The notes beneath the pieces were generated by a model. It did not search any database. It was not told the DNA's origin and was given only the letters and a program-made list of their open reading frames with translations. DNA of 64,000 nucleotides from Culex pipiens pallens (taxonomy: Eukaryota; Arthropoda; Insecta; Diptera; Culicidae), in contig NC_068939.1 in the NCBI RefSeq assembly GCF_016801865.2, forward strand, positions 94,010,067-94,074,066, given 5' to 3'. Both the position numbers and the translations under genes were made by a program. Positions 1-10,880 of this stretch are shown piece after piece. Position 1 is the stretch's first letter, and each line of letters begins with the position of its first letter.

Positions 1-655
1 TTGAAAAAATACACGAATGTTTCATGTTTTTACATCGAAAATCGGACCATTAGTTGCTGAGATATCGACATAAGAAAATTATGGTTTTTTTGGGTAAGAC
101 TTAAAAAACTTCAATTTTCCTGTTTCTTTTTGTTTAAGCCCCTGTATCTCAGTAACCAGAGGTCCAATCTTCAATGTCTTTTAGATAATGTTATATCAAA
201 TTTTCAGAACTTTTCAAAAAAATATTTTCAGAAATGGTCACACATGGTCAATATTTTAAAAAAATCTAAAATCAAACTTTCGGTGGCTATATCTTGAACA
301 CGGAAGCCTTTATAAAAAAATCTGTAAAGTGCTTTTCGATTGCAAATTCAATATTGCATTAAAAAATAATGTCAAATTTGTTTTGTATGAAATTTCGATT
401 TTTTCAAAAATCACAATTTTTTCAAAAAATCATAACTCGGCGGCAAATTTTATGACCATACTTCTCTATGGCTCAAAAGTCCCCAAAAACATATCAAAAA
501 ATCCCCAAAAAGTCCCCAAAAACATATCAAAAAAGTCCCCAAAAACATATCAAAAAATCTTGAAAATAAAAAGTACGTATTTTGGGAAATTGAGTTTTTG
601 TGAAAAAAATGTTAAAATCGGCAATTTGTTTTTCCGTGCATCTATTTTTTTCTCA
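1..655. repeat. R1 long-inverted-repeat family, copy cut by window start
   Basis: AT-rich sequence closely matching 24100-24730 (for example the motif ATCGGACCATTAGTTGCTGA). It is the inner part and right arm of the same inverted-repeat family seen complete at 23666-24996. The copy continues at 1179-1423, after an inserted MITE. The open frames here (329-706, 600-983) cross a repeat and an insertion junction and are not genes. Confidence 0.7.
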
Positions 656-658
656 ATA

Positions 659-1178
659 CGTCGCCATCGTGCTAACTTGTCGTACGTGCATTTTGGGCCA
701 AATTGAGTTAAGAACGCCATTTTGTGCAGCTCAAAATGCCTCACCTTTTGACCTTCACAGATCCCCAAAATTCGATTTCAATCCTAAGATATTCAACAAA
801 AACCGAAAAAACTCCGTGCATTTTTGTCACTTTACATATGAAAGTAGTTTCAATCGTGTCGTGCTACCTTGTCACTCCATGAAAATTGATGTAAGTGTGA
901 CAAAAGGCCAAAGGGATTTCAGGCCAGGAAAGTCAGGATGCGTTTGTCGCACGTACAAGCTAAACTACCGTAAACATTTGTAATTATAACTCGGGACTCC
1001 AGCAACCAACTTCAACCAAACTTTGGGACAATGCACAGAATGGTGAGCCAAACAAAACGTGTTTGTTATTGTTTACATTGCGTGCTCTCGTTTTTGAATA
1101 TTCAAGGTCAAACATTAAAACGCGTTTTTCTCGGAACGTCAAAATGGCGGGTGCGACAAGATAGCACGACGACGTCGA
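659..1178 (+). mobile_element. MITE copy 1 (CGTCG...CGACG termini)
   Basis: A 520-bp element. Its termini are imperfect inverted repeats (left CGTCGCCATCGTGCTAACTT; right end reads GCACGACGACGTCGA). It is flanked by ATA at 656-658 and 1179-1181. The related uninterrupted sequence at 24740-24760 shows what the site looked like before insertion. The motif CGTGCTA..TTGTCNC also recurs inside the element. It has no coding capacity and lies inverted relative to copy 2 at 1484-1992. The superfamily is not established. Confidence 0.75.
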
Positions 1179-1483
1179 ATAGTCCTCAACAATACCTACA
1201 ACTTTGTACAAGACACCAAATTGATCAGAAAATTCACTCAAAAGTTACAGCTGTTTGAATATCTACGTACCATTTTTGTATGAACAGCTGCCAAAATTGT
1301 ATGGAGACATGTACGGGTGAACCAATGACACAAAATAGCTTCTTTGGTCATAGGAAAGACCCCCACAAAGTTTGAGCCAAATAAAAAAATACAAAAAAAC
1401 GATTTCGAAAAGAATTGCTCTAATGACCTTTCTGGGTTAATGTAGATCCGAAAAGTACATTAAATTTCCCTTAAAATGACATG
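1179..1483. repeat. Remnants of R1 (to ~1423) and R2 (from ~1424)
   Basis: The left part matches the right arm of the R1 inverted repeat (compare 24750-24990), including the GTATGGA-rich stretch. From about 1424 it matches the R2 family (compare 14222-14282). It contains no gene. Confidence 0.65.
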
Positions 1484-1992
1484 TCGATGTCGTCGTGCTA
1501 TCTTGTCGCACCCGCCATTTCGACGTTCCGAGAAAAACGCGTTTTTATGTTTGACCTTGAATAAACAAAAACTAGAGCACGCAATGTAAACAATAACAAA
1601 CACGTTTTGTTTGGCTGACCATTTTGTGCATTGTCCCGAAGTTTGGTTGAAGTTGGTTGCTGGAGTCCCGAGTTTAATTACAAATGTTTAGGTTAGTCTA
1701 ACTTGTACGTGCGTCAAACGCGTTCTGAACAAAATCCCTTGGGCCAGTTGTCGCACTTACATCAATTTTCAGGGAGTGACAAGATAGCACGACAAGATTG
1801 AAACTTCTTTCATATGAAGAGCGACAAGAATGCACGGAGATTTTCCGGTTTTTATTGAATATATCAAGATTGGAATCGAATTTTGGGGATCTGTGAAGGT
1901 CAAAAGGTGAGGCATTGTTAGCTGCACAAAATGGCGTTCTTAACTAAATTTGGCCCAAAATGCACGTGCGACAAGTTAGCACGACGGCGACG
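1484..1992 (-). mobile_element. MITE copy 2, inverted relative to copy 1
   Basis: A 509-bp reverse-orientation copy of the 659-1178 element, flanked by ATG at 1481-1483 and 1993-1995. The same R2 sequence without the insertion is present at 14275-14290 (ATGACATGTTCC), so the empty site and the 3-bp duplication can be read directly. The two copies together form an inverted pair around a 305-bp spacer. Confidence 0.75.
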
Positions 1993-1995
1993 ATG

Positions 1996-2430
1996 TTCCA
2001 AATTTTACAGTTGAGTAAAGGAAAATGGCAGAGTTCTTAAAACTTTTTTACTGTTTTTTTCGATGAAAAATACGTTTATTCGGAATTCTGAGTACGCCAT
2101 CAAATCGGGCGTCCAATTTTACATAAAAGTCCCTTTGAAGACAAATTTCTATCTCATCACCGTTTCAGGCTGCAAATTGTTGAAAAACACCTCTTTTTTC
2201 GCATGTTCAAAAATGAAAGGGGTCGTACCACCCCTCCGCAGGAGATATCAAAAAACGGACCTCGGATTCGTGATCAGGGACAAAAGTTACCCCTTTGGAC
2301 AAAGTTTCACGCAAATCGAAGATGGGTCGAGGCAACTTTTCCCAATTTCGTTTGAATTTGTAGAGAATTACTCATATGTTTACAGGACCTATTCAAAAAA
2401 ATCTCTAGAACTATTGTCAAACGTTTGAAT
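1996..2430. repeat. R2 repeat arm
   Basis: Matches one arm of the large palindrome at 13322-14661, including the segments GGGGTCGTACC and ACGGACCTCGGATTCGTGA. The 121-codon open frame here is repeat sequence without protein features. Confidence 0.7.
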
Positions 2431-3318
2431 ACTTTCATGAATAGCAATCATCAAAATTGCAAAACGTGTCAAAACACACTCTCAACTTTTCCAAACTACG
2501 ATCCGATGAATCAGTTCCGCTGATTGTGCGATTTCAGCCAAAATTTTTAACAAGCACTTCCTGTCATACCTGGCACAAAACTTGAGCACTAACTTTTCAA
2601 GTCATTATTACGAGCCTTTTTTCCACCTCCCTCGCAAGTCAAGGGGCGCAAACGACGAGCAAGAAAGTGTGTCTACACAACACCCGAAAAATACCTTCTC
2701 CAACGAGGTGTAAATATCTCGCGCTTTCCGGTAGAAACCCACCCCTCCTTCTCCTTCCAGAAAACGCCCACGCTTCAGCAATGTTCATAATTTTAGGAGC
2801 TTTTCCTCAGACAACAGTTCCCCCGAAAAGGGGGGGTGGGGCTACATTCCGCACTTAATAAACTTTTGAACGCGTGAGCTTTTTATTTGCCCCTTCTGCC
2901 TCACCTGACTACAAAACTTCATTTTTGCCGAAACTGTTAGCGGGTGGGGGTCGTTGATTGCACTCGAAACAGGTTCTCGGGTTGTACTCGCTGGGTGGAA
3001 CGACGACCATCCCGAGACCGCGCCTGGAAATTCTTCAGAGCTGGAAGGGGGAGGAGGGGGCCAACAAGCGACGATGTAATATGACAGGAGATGTTGCTTC
3101 TCTTAATTAAAGTGTAGATTTTGTTAATTTAAGTTGTCTAATTAATATGCATATTTACCCGGTGCTTGCAGATTTTTTCGTTCGCTGGAGTCAGAAATGG
3201 CTTAATTTTTCACAAGGGCAAAGTTTGCGATATGGTTGGCTAGCACTGAGAAAGCGCAATTTTGACTATGACTATGAATAAATTAGTGAAAATTGTTTAA
3301 GTTTTACAATCTCTAACT
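2431..3318. other. No gene seen
   Basis: Apparently single-copy sequence with a short G-rich and C-rich patch near 2820-3060. I find no exon, RNA gene or repeat that I can support. Confidence 0.5.
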
Positions 3319-4072
3319 CTTTGAATCTTTGAATCTTTGAATCTTTGAATCTTTGAATCTTTGAATCTTTGAATCTTTGAATCTTTGAATCTTTGAATCT
3401 TTGAATCTTTGAATCTTTGAATCTTTGAATCTTTGAATCTTTGAATCTTTGAATCTTTGAATCTTTGAATCTTTGAATCTTTGAATCTTTGAATCTTTGA
3501 ATCTTTGAATCTTTGAATCTTTGAATCTTTGAATCTTTGAATCTTTGAATCTTTGAATCTTTGAATCTTTGAATCTTTGAATCTTTGAATCTTTGAATCT
3601 TTGAATCTTTGAATCTTTGAATCTTTGAATCTTTGAATCTTTGAATCTTTGAATCTTTGAATCTTTGAATCTTTGAATCTTTGAATCTTTGAATCTTTGA
3701 ATCTTTGAATCTTTGAATCTTTGAATCTTTGAATCTTTGAATCTTTGAATCTTTGAATCTTTGAATCTTTGAATCTTTGAATCTTTGAATCTTTGAATCT
3801 TTGAATCTTTGAATCTTTGAATCTTTGAATCTTTGAATCTTTGAATCTTTGAATCTTTGAATCTTTGAATCTTTGAATCTTTGAATCTTTGAATCTTTGA
3901 ATCTTTGAATCTTTGAATCTTTGAATCTTTGAATCTTTGAATCTTTGAATCTTTGAATCTTTGAATCTTTGAATCTTTGAATCTTTGAATCTTTGAATCT
4001 TTGAATCTTTGAATCTTTGAATCTTTGAATCTTTGAATCTTTGAATCTTTGAATCTTTGAATCTTTGAATCT
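3319..4072. repeat. Octamer tandem array (CTTTGAAT)n
   Basis: About 94 consecutive copies of an 8-bp unit spanning 754 bp, with no variant that I can find. Because the unit is not a multiple of three and contains no stop on the reverse strand, it gives long artificial reverse frames (a repeating KDSKIQRF peptide). These are not genes. Confidence 0.97.
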
Positions 4073-4929
4073 CCATGTTTTTGATAAACATTCATATGAA
4101 ATTCTAAAGAATTATCAAGCTAAAACATAGATCGACCTCCCAGCAACGACAATATTTGGTTTAAAATTATGGCACAGATTAGGTATAAGAGCTTATCTTC
4201 CGCTTGTACGCGTACGTGCCGTAGTGGTTTTCCGCTAATCCCCCAGAAATTACAACGCCGGAGATTCTTGACTTTGGGCGTGCAAAAAAAGGGATATGAC
4301 ACGCTCTCTGTACGATACACAGCTCAGCAGCATAGCAAACATTCCAAGCAGTGCCAGGGTACCTTCGAATCCCAGCACATGACTGGATTATGGTGAGACG
4401 ACATAACGTGCCTCATTATCGCCGCGTTCGGTCTCCTAATAATGTTATCTTCATTTTCCCGGTTTAATGATAAACATTGACTGCGGCGGCAAGGCGTAAC
4501 GCGGTGGCAGCGGCAGGAGATGGAGTTCAGGTCGGATGTTGGTGAGATGAAAAGTAGACATGGCAGGGAAGTTGCTGCTGCTGCTCTGACATGACTTCCT
4601 GAAGAATGGGTTGGTGGAATGAGCTCTTGATACCTTGTCGTAGGAAGTTGGAAAAAAATTGAATGATTGCTTTTTCCACATGTATTAAGAGGCTTAAAAA
4701 AGGTAGGCTGATATATTAACTAAGAATTTAGAGTTAAAGTTTGAGATGGAGACGGCCAGTAGAGTCGAACCCTGTACTCATAATTGTCAGCTCTACAACT
4801 TTGTAGAAAAGTGTTTCTCAACCGGTGACGATTTCCCTCTTGAGTAGATAATTTGCCAGGAGGGGAATGAGGATGCAACTTAAAACCAGTGCATTCAAAC
4901 ATGTTTGCGGACACTGAAATCCTTATTTC
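4073..4929. other. No gene seen
   Basis: Unique-looking sequence with short chance frames on both strands. No recognisable exon, tRNA or repeat. Confidence 0.45.
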
Positions 4930-5037
4930 GTGCTATTTTGACGCAATCGCCATTTCGACATTTTGAGAAAAACGGGTTCTTATATTTAACATTGAATAAA
5001 CAAAAACAAAAACAAGAGCACGCGGTGGAAACAATAG
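4930..5037 (-). mobile_element. Degenerate MITE fragment (family of 659-1178)
   Basis: Aligns with 1494-1600: a CGTGCTATTTTG start, then GCCATTTCGAC, then a GAATAAACAAAAAC stretch and AGAGCACGC. The termini are lost, so this is an old truncated copy. Confidence 0.6.
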
Positions 5038-6120
5038 AGCAATTCTCTACGAAATCGGTCTTTTTTCTTCAATTTTAATTTTTGTATTTACGCGGATTAA
5101 CCGACTGAAACTTTTTTGGTGCCTTCGGTATGCCCAAAGAAGCCATTTTGCATCATTAGTTTGTCCATATAATTTTCCATACAAATTTCGCAGCTGTCCA
5201 TACAAAAATGATGTATGAAAATTCAAAAATCTGTATCTTTTGAATGAATTTTTTGATAGATTTGGTGGCTTCGGCAAAGTTGTAGATATGGATACAGACT
5301 ACACTGGAAAAAAATGATACATGGTAAAAAAAATTTGGTGATTTTTACATTTAACTTTTTATCACTAAAACTTGATTTGCAAAAAAAACACTATTTTTAA
5401 TTTTTTTTATTTTTTTAATGTTTTAGAGGACATAAAATGCCAACTTTTCAGAAATTTCCAGGTTGTGCAAAAAATCATTGACCGAGTTATGAATTTTTTG
5501 ATCAATACTTATTTTTTCAAAAAATCGAAATATTGGTCGCAAAATTTTTTCAACTTCATTTTTCGATGTAAAATCAATTTTGTAATCAAAAAATACTTTA
5601 GTAAAATTTTGATAAAGTGCACCGTTTTCAAGTTAAATCCATATATAGGTGACTTTTTTGAAAATAGTCGCAGTTTTTCATTTTTTTTTTAAATTAGTGC
5701 ACATGTTTGCACACTTTTGAAAAAAATATTTTTGAAAAGCTGAGAAAATTTTCTATATTTCTGGAGCAACATTTGAAAGGGGCGGTACGACATTGCTCTT
5801 ACGGCCTTTCGTCCCATTTAAACACGTGTAATGAAAGGCCGTAAGAGCAATGTCGTACCGCCCCTTTCAAATGTTGCTCCAGATTTTGCTTATTCGGACT
5901 TTATTAATACGACCTTTAGTTGCTGAGATATTGCAATGCAAAGGTTTAAAAACAGGAAAATTGATGATTTCTAAGTCTCACCCAAACAGCCCACCATTTT
6001 TTAATGACGATATTTCAGCAACTAATGGTCCGATTTTCAATGTTAATATATGAAACATTTGTAAAATTTTTCGGTTTTTTCGAAAACATTATTTTCAAAA
6101 TTTTCAAATCAAGACTAACA
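5038..6120. repeat. R1 repeat, diverged, interrupted by a 122-bp MITE
   Basis: Begins with the R1 terminal motif AGCAATTCTCTAC and follows the order seen at 23666 onward (GTCCATACAA, ATGTTTTAG.GGACA, TTAGTTGCTGAGATAT). It is more diverged than the other copies. The open frames are AT-rich repeat noise. Confidence 0.6.
5761..5882. mobile_element. 122-bp perfect-hairpin MITE
   Basis: Two inverted arms of about 50 bp (5761-5810 and 5833-5882), identical as far as I can read, around a 22-bp loop. Termini are CTGGAGCAACATTTG. It is flanked by ATTT at 5757-5760 and 5883-5886, a 4-bp target duplication within the R1 copy. It has no coding capacity. Confidence 0.85.
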
Positions 6121-6174
6121 TTTTTAAAGGGCGTAATATTGAATGTTTGGCCCTTTTGAAATGTTTTTGAAATT

Positions 6175-6655
6175 TTTTTGCTTGGCCATTAGACTGACCT
6201 ATGCCGTGTTAGGGTGGTCTGAAAAATGGCCATTTTCGTCGATTTTAGCAAAAACCACTTTTTTCGAAAAATCATAACTCCTCTCCGTTTTAACCGATTT
6301 CAATTGTCTTATACGCAAATGAAAGGTGATAAGTTGGCCTTTAAAAGAAAAACAGTAAGAAGTTTAAAAAATCTAGCCTAAAATATGAAAAGGGCGTATG
6401 AAACTTGAAAATGCCGTTTTGACGGTGTCTGGACCAAAGAGCCTATGTCTGGAAATATTTTAATCGGATTCCCCGGACATTTTTAAATAACAGACTAAAG
6501 TATGGGAGGAGTTCATTAACAGGATTCCGAGATATGATTTTTTGAAAATAAAATCCGTGTTTTCGACGCGCCTCGCGCAAAAACTGGAGAATGACGAAAT
6601 TGGCAAAAAATCAACTTTTTTCACTAAAACTGCGATAACTTCAAAATTTCAGCGA
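6175..6655. repeat. R3 dispersed repeat, copy 1
   Basis: Shares with 36325-36741 plus 38185-38222 the segments GACCTA.G.CGTGTTAGGGTGG, GACGGTGTCTG.CCAAA and the ending ACTAAAACTGCGATAACTT. This copy is uninterrupted and so provides the empty site for the element at 36742-38184. Confidence 0.7.
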
Positions 6656-7049
6656 TGACCTATACATGTCTGGGTACCAAAAGTTGCGTCTTTCAATTAC
6701 GTAAATTTTGGTACCCAAACATTTATAGGTAAAAAAAATGCATTGAAACATCACAAGCGTTAAAGCGGCCAGGCCTACTGCGTAAAGCCATATCGCAGAG
6801 ATGACTCGTAATTGGGTTGAGTTTGAGCACTGATTGTTCGAACAACAACACAATTCAGAATCGACAGGGGAGGAAGAAGCGTGGGGACACACCACCATAC
6901 GCTCCGAGATTTGGTTGTATTCGTTGAGAGCACCATGCTAAGAAGGTTTTGATACTCCGGGACCCTCTGGAATGGGACATTGTATTTCCACGAATGCCCT
7001 GGACACTATTTGCCGTGGTTATAGCGCCACAACTCGCTCTCTGTAACAG

Positions 7050-7973
7050 TAGGGTAGGGTAGTCATCAATGAGACACTTTTGGTTTTTAAACTTCAACGA
7101 TTTTTGTGTTTTTTCATTGGCATATTTTAAAGAACTCTTTGTTGCATTTTCTTTCTTTTAGTTTGTTCTAACATTGACCAAAATATGAGATCGATCTGAC
7201 GTCTACAGTCAGAGTTATTCAACTGTCTCATTGTAGACGCACTTGGCAGGAACAATGAGACAGCTGGGGAACAATGAGACACTCTATGAAAATCAATAGT
7301 TTTCTAGTAAAATATCATGTTTTGTATTGTTCCATTGCAGATGACTTGCTTTGAACATTTTCAAGCAATTTTGTCAACATGAAACTTCAAATAACAACAG
7401 TTATACTAAAAAGTATTTAAATTTTGTAAAATCCATATATTTTACCAAATAACTTTATATTTTTGGTTAAATGAAGTTCAAACTCACTAAATATGCCAAA
7501 ATTCACTTCCAATTCATGTTTTGAAAGATTTCCATAGATTTTGAAAAGTTTATTGAAGAAAAATCAAAGTGTCTCATAGTTACCCATGGGCTGATAGGAG
7601 TGGGGAACAATGAGACAGCCCTGGATTCTGGGTATATTTTAAATTTTGGCCAAACCTAATGAAAGGACATTGTAGCCCAACTAATGCCCTGTGAAATGAC
7701 GAAAGAAATTTGGAGAAATATTAGTTTTTGTGTTAATGGCAGTCTATGAGTGAAAATGTAATTTTAAGTCATAATTTACTTTTACACCCCAGAATCAAAC
7801 ATGTATGAATAACTTTGCAAGGGAGCGTCCATAACCAAAGCCACTATTATGGCAGACGTGTATCTAGTAGACACACCTTTCCCCCAAATATGAGCCTGAT
7901 TGGTTGAAACTACGTCTTGTGAGAGCCATTTTATCATTGTTCCCCGTGTCTCATTGATGACTACTCTACCCTA
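7050..7973. mobile_element. R4 TIR element, copy 1
   Basis: A 924-bp element with inverted termini: left TAGGGTAGGGTAGTCATCAA; the right end, reverse-complemented, reads TAGGGTAGAGTAGTCATCAA. The motif CAATGAGACA recurs internally. A second copy at 23612-25951 is split by later insertions. It contains no transposase frame, so it is a non-autonomous DNA element. The target duplication is not clear. Confidence 0.7.
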
Positions 7974-8000
7974 TTCCTAATTCCAGTCCACGCTCACCAA

Positions 8001-8075
8001 GTCGCGATGGCCTAGTGGCTAGCATTTTTGCTTACCAATCCAAAGGACGGAGGATCGAACCCCACCTCGAGCGAC
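8001..8075 (+). mobile_element. tRNA-like sequence (SINE head or tRNA pseudogene)
   Basis: Seventy-five bases with pairing ends (GTCGC...GCGAC), an A-box-like TGGCCTAGTGGCTAGC and a B-box-like GGATCGAACCC at 8052-8062, followed by T-rich sequence. The anticodon stem is poor, so a functional tRNA is unlikely. A tRNA-derived SINE fragment fits better. Confidence 0.45.
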
Positions 8076-8127
8076 TTTGATTTTTCGTTCATATTCATCT
8101 TTTCAAATTTATGTGTTCTTAACTTTC

Positions 8128-8185
8128 TCGTTGGGAGCAGATGGGCATCGAACCCAGAACCAATCGCTTACAAAAGGCGGGCGTA
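8128..8185 (-). mobile_element. tRNA-like fragment, reverse strand
   Basis: On the reverse strand the sequence TGGGTTCGATGCCC resembles a pol III B box, preceded by a short tRNA-like stretch. No complete cloverleaf is seen. It is probably part of a SINE. Confidence 0.3.
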
Positions 8186-8389
8186 GAATTTTACAAAAAA
8201 ATCCCTTTCAAAACTAATTTCCACATCATCACCATTTCAGGATTCCAATCATTGAGGTTTTATTAAGTTAAAAAGGGGTCGTACTGCACATCCGCCAGTA
8301 AAATCCAAATAAAATTTGCATAAGCCTTACACACTTGACACCTGAAAAAAAACTATTAATGCTTCGAGAGATCCAGTGATCCTAACCCA

Positions 8390-9981
8390 ACGCCATCATC
8401 GAGTCCACTTCCACTGCCAATGAAGCTCTTCTATTCTGACATATCCTCTTCCACAAAGTCCTCGCAGGATTATAATCGGCCTTCTACGACGACGTAACGC
8501 CTCCCTAAGCCGCAGCAAAATGGCGATGGGTGTGATATTACGAGAGGTGATAAATGTCAGCTCGTTTTTTACAACATTATTACACACTTTGTTTAGCCGT
8601 GCCATCGCAGCCCTGTCTGTCTGTCCGCGGGGGTGTCGCACGAGTTTCCTCCCACTTGTGTGACTGTGTGTGTGCTTTGTGATCTTTATCGGACGAGATA
8701 AATCTTGTTAATTTGTGAGACTCCGTCATTGCATAGCTTCCTAGGGCCTCCTTCGAACGCGGAAGGTACTTTCGTGTAGATTATAATTTTATTACGAGAC
8801 ATAATTATCCACTTTTGGCCGGGCTACCGGGAGTATCTCAAGGGTTTGGTATACTCCAGTTTCCTGCTAACGACCATTAGTCAATTTATGCTGCTCAGGA
8901 CGTCCCACCGCTTCAGCTTTTCGACGGTGTTCTTGTTGCGTTGGGAGAATAACTTACCAGAGAATTACCATATAACTGTGGCCAAAAGGGACCGAATGAT
9001 AACCAACAATGTGGTTTTCAAGGTAAATTCGACCTAACCTAATAAAAATCCAACGAGCTCCACCACAAAATGACTTGGCCATTTCCAGCAGCTCGTGAGT
9101 TTGATGGATTATGCCAGACTCCATGTCTCTGTACTCTTTACATGGAAATAGATTAACCCAATAGACTCGAACCACCCCGGGCAAGAATACCCTCGTCACA
9201 CGGGTGCCATTCATCATTTTGGTGAACGAGCTGAAGAAAAGCTCTCATTGATATGCATCCATCGCATCGGGGGCACCCCCCAGGCCTCTCTCCCCTCCCC
9301 CAAGTCTTGTAATCAAATCCATCATCGTCGTAGTCATCATCGTTCCTAGTTGATACCATCAATAATTCCATTTCCCCGGCAGCATGTGAAAACATCCACA
9401 ATAAGCACCAGAACCTTCGGACCGCACCAACCAAACAGTGTTGCCAACCTCTCACTTTCAAAGCGAACAAGTTAACACGTGTTCAATGGCAGCTGTCATG
9501 GCGCGCTTCAGGCGACGTGGCGCATCCATCTCGGAACCATCCGTCGTACGGATGCTTCACCTGGAACCAGCCGGCAGGGACATCTGTTGGGTTTTCGCGT
9601 ATGGGAGCAAGAAAAAAACTTGGACTGGAGAGGATCTTCCGTCGTACCACACGTCATGGCTCTCGGCCAATATTGAAATTGATTGAATTTGCGCGTACGG
9701 TGGCGACCATTATTCAGACTATTGACGCAACACCGCGCGCACATCACTAAATCACAAACTGCGTGTTGGTGTCGTGCGATGGGATGATTGACAGGATTTT
9801 TTTTCGCCAAAAATGCCCTTATTTTGAAAGAACTATGAAGGAACTTGACATGTGTAGGGGTGGACTTATTGTTAGAAATGGCCCAATTCGTGTTTAATTG
9901 CATCGTAATCATCTTTTTATTGCTAGGGCCGTATGACGCATGAATTTTCATTATTTTACGCATCCCTTAAAAAAAGGAATA
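8390..9981. other. No gene seen
   Basis: Unique-looking, moderately GC-rich sequence with several overlapping chance frames on both strands (largest about 150 codons, reverse). None shows a domain, a low-complexity bias typical of coding sequence, or matched splice sites I would trust. Confidence 0.4.
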
Positions 9982-10134
9982 TAGTTGGAAATAAAAAGTG
10001 AGAGTGTGTGCGTGCAACATGGAGTTAAATTTTTCGAAGTGCCATGGGAACCTTCACAGCAACTGCACAGAAAGTTTTACTCCATGTTGCACACACTCTC
10101 ACTTTTAATTTCTCGATTAGTTGGAAATAAAAAG
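9982..10134. mobile_element. Short hairpin insertion with 17-bp direct repeats
   Basis: The 17-bp sequence TAGTTGGAAATAAAAAG occurs at 9982-9998 and 10118-10134. Between them, GTGAGAGTGTGTG...CAACATGGAGT near the left side and its inverse near the right can pair into a stem of about 28 bp with a 4-nt bulge. The direct repeats look like a target duplication of a small retroposon or hairpin element. Confidence 0.5.
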
Positions 10135-10247
10135 AAGTGTTGTCCCAAACGTATGCAAATCTTACACCTAAAAAAGGCAAAAATAAATCCTTCTATGTTT
10201 TTAAGGGTAATCTCGATCAATGTCAAATTTGTTAAAACAATTTGTTG

Positions 10248-10376
10248 TCTTCCTCACTGAAAAGTGGCTATAAAATCACTCGGATTTTTTTTAATTTGAC
10301 CTCCTAGACCCACCTGTATTTATACTTATCGACTCAGAATCAAATTCTAAACAAATGTGTGTGCGTGTGCGTCGGG
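10248..10376 (-). mobile_element. V-family terminal fragment
   Basis: Matches the GCCTTCCTCACTGAGG end of the V elements (compare 36742-36900): the same order of hairpin, GACCCACCTGTAT, ATCGACTCAGAATC and a GT-rich microsatellite. It is truncated at about 10376, where an R5 element begins. Confidence 0.65.
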
Positions 10377-10377
10377 A

Positions 10378-10880
10378 TGTTAAGCATAAACATAAGCATA
10401 GGTGCCTACCCGAAGTTGCTACTCCGTTATTGATCAGGACCTCCAGAAGTTACATCCACGAGCCGTGGAAGATAAGTGGGAGCTATCTTTCCTCGCTTCG
10501 CAACTTCTCAAAGGCCCCTATCATGCTGATCAATACCGGCGCCGGCCACGACCAGTGGTAGGGTCACGGGGAAGTGGATGGGAATGTTAGTCCGATACTT
10601 GAGTGATAGAGACCGCCCAATCGACTGCATCTCCGACAAAGTATCACATGAGTTTTGAGGGGGTTAGTAGATGGGTATGAGGTCAGGATTCACGAGTGGC
10701 AGTGATGTGACCATGAGCATTTTGTTTTTCGGTTGAAAATTTTAAATCTTAGGCAGCCGGCTGCGGAAAGATAGATAATTGATCCTTTTAAAAAGTTTTT
10801 TTTTATCGAACGCGTGCCAGCCGAGCAGTAGTGCTATGGGCTGGACTTATCAGTATATTTTTACAATTTAGATAACGCGA
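10378..10880 (-). mobile_element. R5 retroposon, copy A (tail region)
   Basis: From 10396 it is almost identical to 31222-31690. The beginning, read on the reverse strand, is a degenerate (GCTTAT)n tail. That matches the microsatellite tails of the two other R5 copies and places the 3' end of the element here. Its far end beyond 10880 is unclear. It carries no reverse transcriptase frame. Confidence 0.65.

Noticed and set aside
3297..4095. Two reverse-strand frames of about 260 codons with a KDSKIQRF repeat
   Set aside because: They are translations of the pure octamer array, which simply lacks stops in that direction.
8001..8075. Functional tRNA gene
   Set aside because: Boxes A and B and pairing ends are present but the anticodon stem is poor; a tRNA-derived SINE or pseudogene fits better. 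A covariance-model scan would settle it.
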